NCBI GenBank assembly: GCA_049596815.1
Contig: JBMYLY010000057.1
Coordinates: forward strand, 1-8,489
DNA from: UBA724 sp049596815
Lineage (GTDB): Bacteria; Bacteroidota; Bacteroidia; Flavobacteriales; Flavobacteriaceae
Length of the DNA stretch: 8,489 nucleotides
Direction: 5' to 3'
Shown here: one piece after another, positions 1 to 6,384 of the stretch
Layout of the letters: each line of letters opens with the position of its first letter
Position numbering within the stretch: position 1 is the first letter of the stretch
Translations under genes and position numbers: made by a program
The notes under the pieces: model-generated
Told to the model about the DNA's origin: nothing
The model's input: only the letters and a program-made list of their open reading frames with translations
The model's database searches: none

Positions 1-25
1 AAAAGGTGGTTTTGGTCTTGCATAA
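1..25 (+). CDS. rplF: C-terminal end of an upstream gene, expected to be ribosomal protein L6
   Basis: Only the last seven codons and a TAA stop (23-25) are inside the window; read from base 2 they give KGGFGLA. That tail alone does not identify a protein. The call to L6 rests on gene order: in bacterial spc operons rplF sits directly before rplR, and the next gene here is clearly rplR, 11 bases downstream. The tail is less basic than many L6 ends, so the identity is an inference from position. Confidence 0.5.
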
Positions 26-36
26 GGCAAAAGATT

Positions 37-393
37 ATGAGGCAAACAAAAACACAAAGAAGACAACGCATACAGCGCCGCTACAAAGCTACGGTTGCTG
101 GTACGGCCGAGCAGCCTAGAATGTCTGTTTTTAGAAGCAACAAAGAGATTTACGTTCAAATCATCAACGACCAAACGGGTGAGACTTTGGTTTCTGCATC
201 TTCAAGAGATAAAAGTCTTGAAGGTCAAGGTGCCAATAAAGTTGAGCAAGCCGGGTTGGTAGGTAAGCTGATCGCTGAAAAAGCTACCAAAGCCGGTATC
301 AGCAGCATCCGATTTGATCGTGGGGGCTATTTGTATCACGGACGTGTAAAATCTCTGGCCGAAGGGGCGCGTGAAGGAGGATTAAAATTTTAA
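37..393 (+). CDS. rplR: 50S ribosomal protein L18
   Basis: L18 binds 5S rRNA and helps anchor it in the central protuberance of the large subunit. The 118-residue product has the usual family length. It starts with a very basic N-terminal tail (about residues 5-17, RNA binding), then the segment RMSVFRSNKEIY (28-39), and ends with the diagnostic FDRGGYLYHGRVK (93-105) followed by LAEGAREGGLKF. The ATG at 37 is chosen because it lies just after the preceding stop and leaves a full-length protein. There is A at -3, and the only SD-like bases are an AAGG 9 bases upstream. The first six residues look less conserved than the rest, which is normal for this tail. rpsE follows after 6 bases, so the two are almost certainly co-transcribed. 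Confidence 0.97.
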   Translation: MRQTKTQRRQRIQRRYKATVAGTAEQPRMSVFRSNKEIYVQIINDQTGETLVSASSRDKSLEGQGANKVEQAGLVGKLIAEKATKAGISSIRFDRGGYLYHGRVKSLAEGAREGGLKF

Positions 394-399
394 AGGAAT

Positions 400-924
400 A
401 TGTATCAGAATTACAATAACGTAGAATTTGTAAAGCCCGGAGGCTTGGAGTTGAAAGATCGTTTGGTCGGTGTTCAACGTGTAACCAAAGTAACCAAGGG
501 TGGACGTGCATTTGGTTTCTCTGCCATTGTGGTAGTTGGAGACGAAAATGGCGTTGTCGGACATGGTTTGGGCAAGTCAAAAGAAGTTTCGGAAGCCATT
601 TCCAAAGCTGTGGAAGACGCCAAGAAAAACCTCGTTCGCATTCCGATTAACAAAGGTACTTTGCCACATGAGCAAAAAGGAAAGTTTGGAGGTGCAAGAG
701 TTTTCTTAAAACCTGCCTCAACGGGTACAGGAGTGATAGCCGGTGGTGCTATGCGTGCCGTACTGGAGTCAGTAGGTGTCCAAAACGTACTTTCGAAGTC
801 TCAAGGTTCATCAAACCCTCACAACGTTGTAAAAGCCACTTTTGATGCTTTGCTTCAATTGCGTGATGCACGCATGGTTGCCAAGCAAAGAGGTATTTCA
901 GTTGATAAAGTTTTTAACGGATAA
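400..924 (+). CDS. rpsE: 30S ribosomal protein S5
   Basis: S5 is a small-subunit protein involved in decoding fidelity and mRNA entry. The 174-residue product has the two expected parts. The N-terminal double-stranded-RNA-binding-like S5 domain covers about residues 20-85 and contains RVTKVTKGGRAFGF (27-40), the loop where spectinomycin-resistance changes map in other bacteria, and GDENGVVGHGLGKSKEV (47-63). The C-terminal S5 domain contains LKPASTGTGVIAGGAMR (103-119) and SNPHNVVKATFDAL. The start at 400 gives the N-terminus MYQNYNN. An AAAGGA lies only 2 bases before the ATG, too close for normal Shine-Dalgarno use. It lies between rplR (6-base gap) and rpmD (4-base gap). It appears intact, with no odd residues. 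Confidence 0.98.
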   Translation: MYQNYNNVEFVKPGGLELKDRLVGVQRVTKVTKGGRAFGFSAIVVVGDENGVVGHGLGKSKEVSEAISKAVEDAKKNLVRIPINKGTLPHEQKGKFGGARVFLKPASTGTGVIAGGAMRAVLESVGVQNVLSKSQGSSNPHNVVKATFDALLQLRDARMVAKQRGISVDKVFNG

Positions 925-928
925 CATC

Positions 929-1108
929 ATGGGAAAGATAAAAGTCACACAAACCCGTAGTAAAATCAAAAGACCTGAAGACCAGAAGCGTACGCTCTTG
1001 GCCTTAGGTTTGAAGAAAATGGGACAGTCCGTTGAGCACGATGCCACTCCCTCCGTTTTGGGGATGGTTGACAAAGTAAAACACCTAATCTCGGTTGAGA
1101 AACTATAA
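929..1108 (+). CDS. rpmD: 50S ribosomal protein L30
   Basis: L30 is a small protein of the large subunit. The 59-residue product matches the family in length and in its pattern: KIKVTQTRSKI near the start, then LLALGLKKMGQSVEHDATPSV (23-43), then a C-terminal helix and strand ending HLISVEKL. The frame stays open further upstream to an ATG at 842, but that part lies inside rpsE and does not resemble L30. The ATG at 929, 4 bases after the rpsE stop and with A at -3, is therefore the start. rplO begins 3 bases after its stop. L30 is missing in some bacterial lineages but is commonly retained in Bacteroidota. Confidence 0.96.
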   Translation: MGKIKVTQTRSKIKRPEDQKRTLLALGLKKMGQSVEHDATPSVLGMVDKVKHLISVEKL

Positions 1109-1111
1109 ATT

Positions 1112-1564
1112 ATGGAATTAGGAAACATCAAACCCGCAAAGGGATCGGTAAAAACAGCCAATAAGCGCTTGGGACGTGGACAAGGTTCTGGTTCCGGAGG
1201 TACGGCTACACGTGGTCACAAAGGTGCCAAGTCACGTTCTGGATACTCTAAAAAACTTGGTTTTGAAGGTGGTCAAATGCCCCTTCAACGTCGTGTACCT
1301 AAGTTTGGTTTTAAAAACATCAACCGCAAGTCTTACACTGGTATCAACTTAGATACTCTACAAGCTTTGGTCGATGCCAAAAAAATCAAAAAAGAAGTTA
1401 CGTTGGATCAGCTTATCGCTTTGCGTTTGGCTGGAAAGAATGATTTGGTAAAAATCTTAGGTCGTGGTGAATTGTCTGCCGCGATAAAAATAACTGCCCA
1501 TAAATTTACGGCCACTGCAAAGTCAGCTATCGAAGCTGCTGGCGGAGAAGCCATAGACGCATAA
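1112..1564 (+). CDS. rplO: 50S ribosomal protein L15
   Basis: L15 is an assembly protein of the large subunit with a long, glycine- and arginine-rich N-terminal extension that threads into 23S rRNA. The 150-residue product shows this clearly. RLGRGQGSGSGGTATRGHKG lies at 19-38, then GFEGGQMPLQRRVPKFGF at 50-67, both canonical for L15. The globular C-terminal part (about 75-145) contains VKILGRGELS (113-122) and ITAHKFTATAKSAIEAAGG. The start codon at 1112 is three bases after the rpmD stop and has no Shine-Dalgarno sequence, only an A-rich stretch with A at -3. secY follows after 5 bases, which is the normal spc operon order. Confidence 0.98.
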   Translation: MELGNIKPAKGSVKTANKRLGRGQGSGSGGTATRGHKGAKSRSGYSKKLGFEGGQMPLQRRVPKFGFKNINRKSYTGINLDTLQALVDAKKIKKEVTLDQLIALRLAGKNDLVKILGRGELSAAIKITAHKFTATAKSAIEAAGGEAIDA

Positions 1565-1569
1565 GAAGC

Positions 1570-2913
1570 ATGAAACGCATTTTTGAAGTCATACAGAATA
1601 TTTGGAAAATCGAGGAATTGCGTACCCGCATCGGTATTACCTTAGGTTTGCTATTGGTATACAGAGTGGGTGCTCAAGTGGTATTGCCCGGTATCGATTC
1701 GGTTCAGCTTTCTGAACTTGCCAATCGTACCGATGGCGGTGGACTTCTCGGGATCCTCAACGCGTTTACAGGGGGTGCTTTTGCCAATGCCTCTGTATTT
1801 GCCTTGGGAATCATGCCTTATATCTCGGCTTCGATTGTGGTTCAATTGATGGGAATTGCCATTCCTTATCTGCAAAAACTACAGAAAGAGGGCGAAAGTG
1901 GGCGCCGTACAATCAATCAGATAACCCGTTGGCTTACGATAGCCATCTGTGTGGTTCAAGCACCAGCCTACCTGTATGGTTTGGGCGCTTTGGGTGTACC
2001 CGATTCTGCTTTCTTGTTAGGAAAAGGCCCCGTTTTCATTGGATCCTCTGTGATCATTTTGGTTACCGGAACCATTTTTGCCATGTGGCTGGGTGAGAAA
2101 ATCACCGACAAAGGCATTGGAAATGGTATTTCGCTATTGATTACCGTAGGTATTATTGCGACCATGCCGCTTTCTTTTGTACAAGAATTTGTGTCTCGTG
2201 TGACAGAAAACAATGGTGGTCTGATTTTTATCTTGGTAGAGTTAGTCATTTGGGTAGTTGTGAACGCCTTGTGTGTGTTGTTGGTATTGGCAGTCCGTCA
2301 AATTCCGGTACAATATGCACGCAGAACTGCTGCGGGTGGTTATGCAAATAACCAAGCCAGTTCCCGTCAATATATCCCACTAAAATTGAACGCATCTGGA
2401 GTGATGCCTATCATTTTTGCACAGGCCATTATGTTTGCACCTGCATACTTGGGTCGCTTGGTCGGTGACAACGACGTGGGACAGTGGTTACAAGCTTCGT
2501 TTTCTGATATATTTGGATTGTGGTACAATGTGCTGTTTGCTGTATTGATTATCGTTTTTACCTATTTCTATACGGCCATTACAGTACCTACCAACAAAAT
2601 GGCAGATGACCTAAAACGCAGTGGTGGTTTTATTCCCGGCATACGTCCTGGAGGAGAGACTGCTGACTATTTGGACCGTGTGATGTCACACATCACCTTC
2701 CCCGGTTCCCTATTTTTGGCCGCCATCGCCGTATTGCCTGCTGTTGCCTATCAGTTGATGGGATTGCAACAAGGTTGGGCGCTTTTCTATGGAGGTACCT
2801 CACTATTGATTATGGTAGGGGTGGCCATAGACACCATACAACAAGTCAATGCGTATTTGTTGAACCGTCACTACGATGGTTTGATGACTACCGGTAAAAA
2901 CAGAAGAGGATAA
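1570..2913 (+). CDS. secY: Protein translocase channel subunit SecY
   Basis: SecY is the pore of the Sec translocon in the inner membrane. With SecE and SecG it passes unfolded proteins driven by SecA, or inserts nascent membrane proteins. The 447-residue product fits the family length, and about ten hydrophobic segments can be seen (roughly 22-42, 75-98, 119-137, 155-173, 183-202, 217-240, 273-292, 317-337, 374-393, 402-421). The plug region is near 58-72. The cytosolic loop before the seventh segment has PVQYARR (246-252). The loop before the ninth has SGGFIPGIRPG (351-361), including the arginine of GIRPG (359) needed for SecA and ribosome contact in other bacteria. The C-terminus ends in the basic TTGKNRRG. 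Its stop shares one base with the infA start (TAATG), which suggests translational coupling. Confidence 0.98.
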   Translation: MKRIFEVIQNIWKIEELRTRIGITLGLLLVYRVGAQVVLPGIDSVQLSELANRTDGGGLLGILNAFTGGAFANASVFALGIMPYISASIVVQLMGIAIPYLQKLQKEGESGRRTINQITRWLTIAICVVQAPAYLYGLGALGVPDSAFLLGKGPVFIGSSVIILVTGTIFAMWLGEKITDKGIGNGISLLITVGIIATMPLSFVQEFVSRVTENNGGLIFILVELVIWVVVNALCVLLVLAVRQIPVQYARRTAAGGYANNQASSRQYIPLKLNASGVMPIIFAQAIMFAPAYLGRLVGDNDVGQWLQASFSDIFGLWYNVLFAVLIIVFTYFYTAITVPTNKMADDLKRSGGFIPGIRPGGETADYLDRVMSHITFPGSLFLAAIAVLPAVAYQLMGLQQGWALFYGGTSLLIMVGVAIDTIQQVNAYLLNRHYDGLMTTGKNRRG

Positions 2914-3128
2914 TGGCTAAGCAAGCTGCTATAGAACAAGACGGTCAAATCATAGAGGCCCTTTCAAACGCCATGTTTCGTGTGGAGTTGGAAAACGGGC
3001 ATGTGGTTACGGCCCACATTTCTGGCAAGATGCGGATGCATTATATCAAGCTGTTGCCTGGAGATAAAGTAAAATTAGAGATGAGTCCGTATGACCTGAC
3101 CAAGGCGCGGATCACTTACAGATATTAA
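2913..3128 (+). CDS. infA: Translation initiation factor IF-1
   Basis: IF-1 binds the A site of the 30S subunit during initiation. The 71-residue product is the standard IF-1 size and is a single S1-like OB fold. Recognisable parts are GQIIEALSNAMFRVELENGH (11-30), VTAHISGKMRMHYIKLLPGD (32-51) and the terminal DLTKARITYRY. The start overlaps the last base of secY, and rpmJ begins 2 bases after the stop. In Firmicutes, and as I recall in Bacteroides, a methionine aminopeptidase gene (map) lies between secY and infA. It is absent here, so secY leads straight into infA. Confidence 0.97.
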   Translation: MAKQAAIEQDGQIIEALSNAMFRVELENGHVVTAHISGKMRMHYIKLLPGDKVKLEMSPYDLTKARITYRY

Positions 3129-3130
3129 AT

Positions 3131-3247
3131 ATGAAAGTACGAGCATCATTAAAGAAAAGAAGTCCCGAGTGCAAAATTGTACGACGCAAAGGACGACTGT
3201 ATGTCATTAACAAAAAGAATCCACGATTCAAACAAAGACAAGGATAA
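3131..3247 (+). CDS. rpmJ: 50S ribosomal protein L36, zinc-free type
   Basis: L36 is one of the smallest ribosomal proteins and packs against 23S rRNA in the large subunit. The 38-codon reading frame begins MKVRASLKKRSPEC and ends NPRFKQRQG, both typical of the family. In zinc-binding L36 a zinc ribbon is formed by three cysteines and one histidine. Here the positions equivalent to the first and third cysteines are Ser11 and Asn27, and the histidine is Phe33. Only Cys14 remains, so zinc cannot be held in the usual way. Such cysteine-poor paralogous forms are known in many bacteria, and this one resembles the flavobacterial form. The gene sits 2 bases after infA and 2 bases before rpsM. Confidence 0.96.
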   Translation: MKVRASLKKRSPECKIVRRKGRLYVINKKNPRFKQRQG

Positions 3248-3249
3248 TT

Positions 3250-3624
3250 ATGGCAAGAATTTCAGGAGTAGACATTCCAAAACAAAAACGTGGCGCGATC
3301 GCTTTGACCTATATCTATGGGATTGGTAGAAGTCGTGCACAGCAAATATTGTCAGACGCCGGTGTGGACGAACACAAAAAGGTTTCTGAGTGGAACGATG
3401 ACGAGATCGGACGCATTCGTGAGGTAGTCTCTGGCTACAAAATTGAAGGAGAATTGCGTTCAGAGGTTCAATTGAGCATCAAACGTTTGATGGACATCGG
3501 ATCTTTTCGTGGTATCCGTCACCGTGTTGGGCTACCTTTAAGAGGTCAGCGCACCAAAAACAATTCACGTACTCGCAAAGGAAAACGTAAGACCGTTGCG
3601 AACAAAAAGAAAGTAACCAAATAA
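3250..3624 (+). CDS. rpsM: 30S ribosomal protein S13
   Basis: S13 sits in the head of the small subunit and contacts P-site tRNA and the bridge to the large subunit. The 124-residue product has the family N-terminus ARISGVDIPKQKR, the helix-turn-helix region (about 15-60) with YIYGIGRSRAQQIL, and the signature GIRHRVGLPLRGQRT (88-102). A lysine- and arginine-rich tail follows, ending KTVANKKKVTK, which in other bacteria reaches toward tRNA. This is the only gene in the window with a 5-base Shine-Dalgarno-like match (AAGGA, 3240-3244) at a usable 5-base spacing. Because those bases also encode the conserved end of L36, the match may be accidental. rpsK follows after 10 bases. Confidence 0.98.
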   Translation: MARISGVDIPKQKRGAIALTYIYGIGRSRAQQILSDAGVDEHKKVSEWNDDEIGRIREVVSGYKIEGELRSEVQLSIKRLMDIGSFRGIRHRVGLPLRGQRTKNNSRTRKGKRKTVANKKKVTK

Positions 3625-3634
3625 TCGTTGATCT

Positions 3635-4018
3635 ATGGCGAAGACGAGTTCTAAAAAACGCAAAGTTGTTGTTGAGTCATTCGGTGAAGCACATATCACC
3701 GCCTCTTTTAATAACATCATCATTTCGTTAACCAACAATAAGGGTGAAGTCATTTCATGGTCCTCTGCCGGTAAAATGGGCTTTAGAGGTTCCAAGAAAA
3801 ATACACCCTATGCGGCTCAGTTGGCTGCAGAAGATGCATCCAAAGTAGCTTTGGAGGCAGGTTTGCGAAAGGTAAAAGTATTTGTAAAAGGGCCCGGAAA
3901 CGGACGTGAGTCTGCCATCCGTACCTTGCACAATGGTGGTATCGAAGTTACAGAAATTGTTGACGTAACGCCCATGCCACACAATGGATGTCGACCTCCA
4001 AAAAGACGACGCGTATAA
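3635..4018 (+). CDS. rpsK: 30S ribosomal protein S11
   Basis: S11 forms part of the small-subunit platform near the mRNA exit. The 127-residue product is full length. It contains GEAHITASFNNIIISLTN (17-34), SAGKMGFRGSKKNTPYAAQ (44-62), the near-universal KGPGNGRESAIRTL (85-98) and the end VTPMPHNGCRPPKRRRV. The Asn-Gly pair at 117-118 corresponds to the position where E. coli S11 is reported to form isoaspartate, so the same modification is possible here. The start at 3635 has T at -3 and no Shine-Dalgarno sequence. After the stop comes the longest gap of the ribosomal block, 74 bases, before rpsD. Confidence 0.98.
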   Translation: MAKTSSKKRKVVVESFGEAHITASFNNIIISLTNNKGEVISWSSAGKMGFRGSKKNTPYAAQLAAEDASKVALEAGLRKVKVFVKGPGNGRESAIRTLHNGGIEVTEIVDVTPMPHNGCRPPKRRRV

Positions 4019-4092
4019 TAATAAATCCCGGAAGGGCAACGGTGACGAAGGATAGACCTTAATTCTCATTCGCCCTCCACTAAAACACATTT
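4019..4092 (+). promoter_or_regulatory. Possible structured mRNA leader of rpsD (candidate S4 autoregulatory site)
   Basis: This gap is much longer than the 2 to 10 bases around it and has inverted repeats. GG-A-AGGGC (4030-4037) can pair with GCCCTCC (4072-4078), giving seven pairs with A4032 bulged. Inside it, AAGG (4048-4051) pairs with CCTT (4057-4060) around a 5-base loop. The same 3' strand can instead pair with GGTGA (4041-4045) through TCGCC (4070-4074), so two exclusive folds exist. S4 is a known translational autoregulator in E. coli and B. subtilis through its own mRNA leader. That this leader binds S4 is an inference from position. I see no intrinsic terminator or TAnnTTTG box in it. 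Confidence 0.45.
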
Positions 4093-4698
4093 ATGGCTAG
4101 ATACACCGGTCCAAAAACAAAAATCGCTCGAAAATTCGGAGAAGCTATCTTCGGAGAAGACAAAGCATTCGAAAAACGAAACTATCCTCCCGGCCAACAT
4201 GGCAACAACCGCCGACGTCCTAAAAAGTCGGAGTATGCCATCCAGCTGATGGAGAAGCAAAAAGCCAAGTTTACCTATGGCATTTTGGAACGTCAATTCC
4301 GCAACCTTTTTGAGCGCGCCAGTCGCAGCAAAGGGGTCACAGGTGAGGTGTTGTTACAACTTTGCGAAACTCGCCTAGACAATTTGGTTTACCGCTTGGG
4401 CATTGCACCTACACGTAGTGCAGCGCGCCAGTTGGTGGGCCACAGACACATCACGCTCAATGGCAGCGTGGTCAACGTGCCCTCATGCCAAGTTAAAGTA
4501 GGGGATGTGGTAGGTGTTCGTGAAAAATCCAAAACCCTCGATGTCGTTGAACGTGCCGTTGCCATGTCCAACCCCGTACACGAATGGTTGTCTTGGAACG
4601 AAGCAACACTAGAAGGAACTTTGGTGTCGGTGCCTACGCGAGAGCAAATCACCGAAAACATCAAAGAACAACTGATTGTAGAACTCTATTCAAAATAA
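4093..4698 (+). CDS. rpsD: 30S ribosomal protein S4
   Basis: S4 binds 16S rRNA early in assembly of the small subunit and often represses translation of its own operon. The 201-residue product begins ARYTGPKTKIARKFGE. Its N-terminal domain (about 1-90) contains YPPGQHGNNRRRPKKSEY (31-48) and lacks the four cysteines that bind zinc in some S4 proteins. The S4 RNA-binding domain (about 93-155) contains the signature CETRLDNLVYRLGIAPTR (91-108) and QLVGHRHITLNG (113-124). The start at 4093 has T at -3 and no Shine-Dalgarno sequence. It follows a 74-base structured gap and precedes rpoA by 7 bases. The position between rpsK and rpoA is the same as in E. coli. Confidence 0.98.
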   Translation: MARYTGPKTKIARKFGEAIFGEDKAFEKRNYPPGQHGNNRRRPKKSEYAIQLMEKQKAKFTYGILERQFRNLFERASRSKGVTGEVLLQLCETRLDNLVYRLGIAPTRSAARQLVGHRHITLNGSVVNVPSCQVKVGDVVGVREKSKTLDVVERAVAMSNPVHEWLSWNEATLEGTLVSVPTREQITENIKEQLIVELYSK

Positions 4699-4705
4699 AC
4701 GAAAC

Positions 4706-5698
4706 ATGGCATTATTTAATTTTCAGAAACCCGATAAGGTAATTATGATAGAATCCACCGAGTTTGAGGGTGTGTTTGAATTCCGCCCCCTAGAACCCGG
4801 ATACGGCTTAACTGTTGGTAATGCATTGCGTCGTGTGATGTTGTCATCACTCGAGGGTTTTGCGATTACTTCAGTGCGCATCGATAAAGTTGATCACGAA
4901 TTCTCTACCCTTCCTGGTGTAGTCGAAGACGTTACGGAAATGATTCTGAACTTTAAGCAAGTTCGTTTCAAACAACAAATCGATACGGTTGACAGCGAAA
5001 CTGTCAACGTGGCTATCACCAACCAAGACCAACTCACTGCGGGTGACTTGCAGAAATTCATTTCTGGATTTCAAGTACTCAACCCTGATTTGGTGATTTG
5101 TAACATGGAAAAAAGCGTCAACCTCAACATGGAGTTTACCATTGAAAAGGGTAGAGGTTATGTACCTGCAGAAGAAAACAAAAAAGCGAATGCACCCATA
5201 GGTACCATCGCTATTGACTCTGTATATACGCCGATCAAAAATGTAAAATACAGCATAGAGGACTTTCGTGTTGAGCAAAAAACCGACTACGAAAAATTGG
5301 TTTTCGAAATCAAAACAGACGGCTCTATTCACCCGAAAGATGCTTTGACAGAAGCTGCCAAGACACTCATCCATCACTTTATGTTGTTCTCTGATGAGCG
5401 CATCACTTTAGAAGCCGATGAAATTGCACAGTCTGAAGTATATGATGAAGAGTCTTTGCACATGCGTCAGTTGTTAAAGACCAAGCTCATCGACATGGAC
5501 TTGTCTGTCCGTGCATTGAACTGTCTAAAGGCAGCTGAGGTTGATACATTGGGTGATTTGGTATCCTTTAACAAAACCGATTTGATGAAGTTTAGAAACT
5601 TTGGTAAAAAATCATTGACCGAATTGGAAGAATTGGTCGTTGCCAAAGGTTTGAGCTTTGGAATGGATTTAAGCAAATACAAATTAGACAAGGACTAA
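4706..5698 (+). CDS. rpoA: DNA-directed RNA polymerase subunit alpha
   Basis: Alpha dimerises to start RNA polymerase assembly, and its C-terminal domain contacts promoter DNA and activators. The 330-residue product is full length. The N-terminal domain (about 1-235) has EPGYGLTVGNALRRVMLSSL (30-49), the core dimer segment, and GYVPAEENKK (151-160). A short acidic linker (about 236-250) joins it to the C-terminal domain (about 255-320). There SVRALNCLK (267-275) and NFGKKSLTEL (298-307) preserve the residues equivalent to E. coli R265, N268, C269, K271, G296, K298 and S299 that bind UP-element DNA. The stop codon lies in the loop of a small hairpin. rplQ starts after 23 bases. Confidence 0.98.
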   Translation: MALFNFQKPDKVIMIESTEFEGVFEFRPLEPGYGLTVGNALRRVMLSSLEGFAITSVRIDKVDHEFSTLPGVVEDVTEMILNFKQVRFKQQIDTVDSETVNVAITNQDQLTAGDLQKFISGFQVLNPDLVICNMEKSVNLNMEFTIEKGRGYVPAEENKKANAPIGTIAIDSVYTPIKNVKYSIEDFRVEQKTDYEKLVFEIKTDGSIHPKDALTEAAKTLIHHFMLFSDERITLEADEIAQSEVYDEESLHMRQLLKTKLIDMDLSVRALNCLKAAEVDTLGDLVSFNKTDLMKFRNFGKKSLTELEELVVAKGLSFGMDLSKYKLDKD

Positions 5699-5705
5699 CT
5701 CCTTG
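5689..5705 (+). promoter_or_regulatory. Small hairpin around the rpoA stop codon
   Basis: CAAGGA (5689-5694) and TCCTTG (5700-5705) form a perfect 6-base-pair stem with loop CTAAC, which holds most of the rpoA stop codon TAA (5696-5698). No T-run follows, so it does not look like an intrinsic terminator. It lies in one of the longer gaps within the operon and could affect rpoA-rplQ coupling or be a processing site, but a 6-pair inverted repeat can also arise by chance. No function is claimed. Confidence 0.3.
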
Positions 5706-5721
5706 ACAACGCTTTACCACT

Positions 5722-6357
5722 ATGAGACACGGAAAAAAAATAGCACATCTAGGTAGAACCGCTTCGCACCGTAAGGCCATGTTGGCCAATATGGCTTCTT
5801 CGTTGATTGAACACAAAAGAATCAACACCACAGTGGCCCGCGCCAAGGCTTTGAAGCGCTTCGTTGAGCCATTGATTACCAAAGCCAAAAACGATACCAC
5901 ACACAACCGTCGGGTCGTATTTAGCGCATTGCGCAACAAGTATGCCGTTACAGAGCTTTTCAGAGAAATCTCTGAAAAAGTAGCTGACCGTCCGGGTGGA
6001 TACACCCGCATCGTGAAGTTGGGCAACCGTTTGGGTGACAACGCCGATATGGCTTTGATCGAATTGGTAGACTTTAACGACACCTATGAGGTGGCCAAGC
6101 CCAAGAAAAAACGTTCACGCAGACGCGGTGGTAATAAAGAGACCCAAGCTGTAGTTGAGGAAACCGCTGTAGAGGCTGTAACTGAGGAAGCTACTGAAGA
6201 AGCTGCGGCTGAGGCAGTGGCTGAAACCCCTGTTGCCGAGGCAGAAGCCCCTCAAGAGGAGGTTCAGGAAGAATCAGCTGCGGAAGAGGCTACTCAGGTG
6301 GAGGAAAGCCCTGAAGCAGATTCTGATGCTGAAGAAGCCGATAAGAAAGACGTTTAA
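5722..6357 (+). CDS. rplQ: 50S ribosomal protein L17 with long charged C-terminal extension
   Basis: L17 lies near the peptide exit tunnel of the large subunit. Residues 1 to about 124 are a normal L17: MRHGKKIAHLGRTASHRKAM at the start, ANMASSLIEHKRINTT (22-37), RAKALKRFVEPLIT (40-53), and RPGGYTRIVKLGNRLGDNADM (90-110). Many L17 proteins end near here. This one continues to 211 residues. A basic stretch KPKKKRSRRRGGNK (126-139) is followed by about 72 residues rich in alanine and glutamate, with 27 acidic residues by my count, ending EEADKKDV. The tail looks disordered. Shorter charged tails on L17 are common in Flavobacteriia as far as I recall, so this seems a lineage trait rather than a fusion. 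The frame stays open without interruption. It is the last gene before the terminator. Confidence 0.97.
   Translation: MRHGKKIAHLGRTASHRKAMLANMASSLIEHKRINTTVARAKALKRFVEPLITKAKNDTTHNRRVVFSALRNKYAVTELFREISEKVADRPGGYTRIVKLGNRLGDNADMALIELVDFNDTYEVAKPKKKRSRRRGGNKETQAVVEETAVEAVTEEATEEAAAEAVAETPVAEAEAPQEEVQEESAAEEATQVEESPEADSDAEEADKKDV
6139..6354 (+). repeat. Low-complexity Ala/Glu-coding stretch in the 3' end of rplQ
   Basis: Codons 140-211 of rplQ are built mostly from GAG/GAA and GCT/GCG/GCA codons in imperfect alternation, for example GAGGAAGCTACTGAAGAAGC near 6184-6203. Units vary, so this is a degenerate repeat rather than an exact tandem array. Such DNA tends to change length by slippage in multiples of three. 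Confidence 0.6.
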
Positions 6358-6384
6358 AACTTAACATTTTTCTTAATAACTAAT

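Noticed and set aside
842..928. Upstream extension of rpmD to the ATG at 842
   Set aside because: The added 29 residues lie inside rpsE in another frame and are cysteine- and phenylalanine-rich, unlike L30; the ATG at 929 gives the normal 59-residue protein.
4871..5377. Minus-strand open frame of 168 codons opposite rpoA
   Set aside because: It lies wholly inside rpoA on the other strand, its product is unlike any protein I recognise, and its composition (rich in Phe, Val, Arg) is what the antisense of a conserved gene gives.
5704..5709. TTGACA-like hexamer between rpoA and rplQ as a sigma70 -35 box
   Set aside because: Bacteroidota primary sigma factor uses TTG and TAnnTTTG elements, and no TAnnTTTG box follows at a suitable distance before rplQ.
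5592..6083. Minus-strand open frame of 163 codons spanning the rpoA-rplQ junction
   Set aside because: It crosses two conserved plus-strand genes and its product shows no recognisable motif; it is best explained as a shadow frame.
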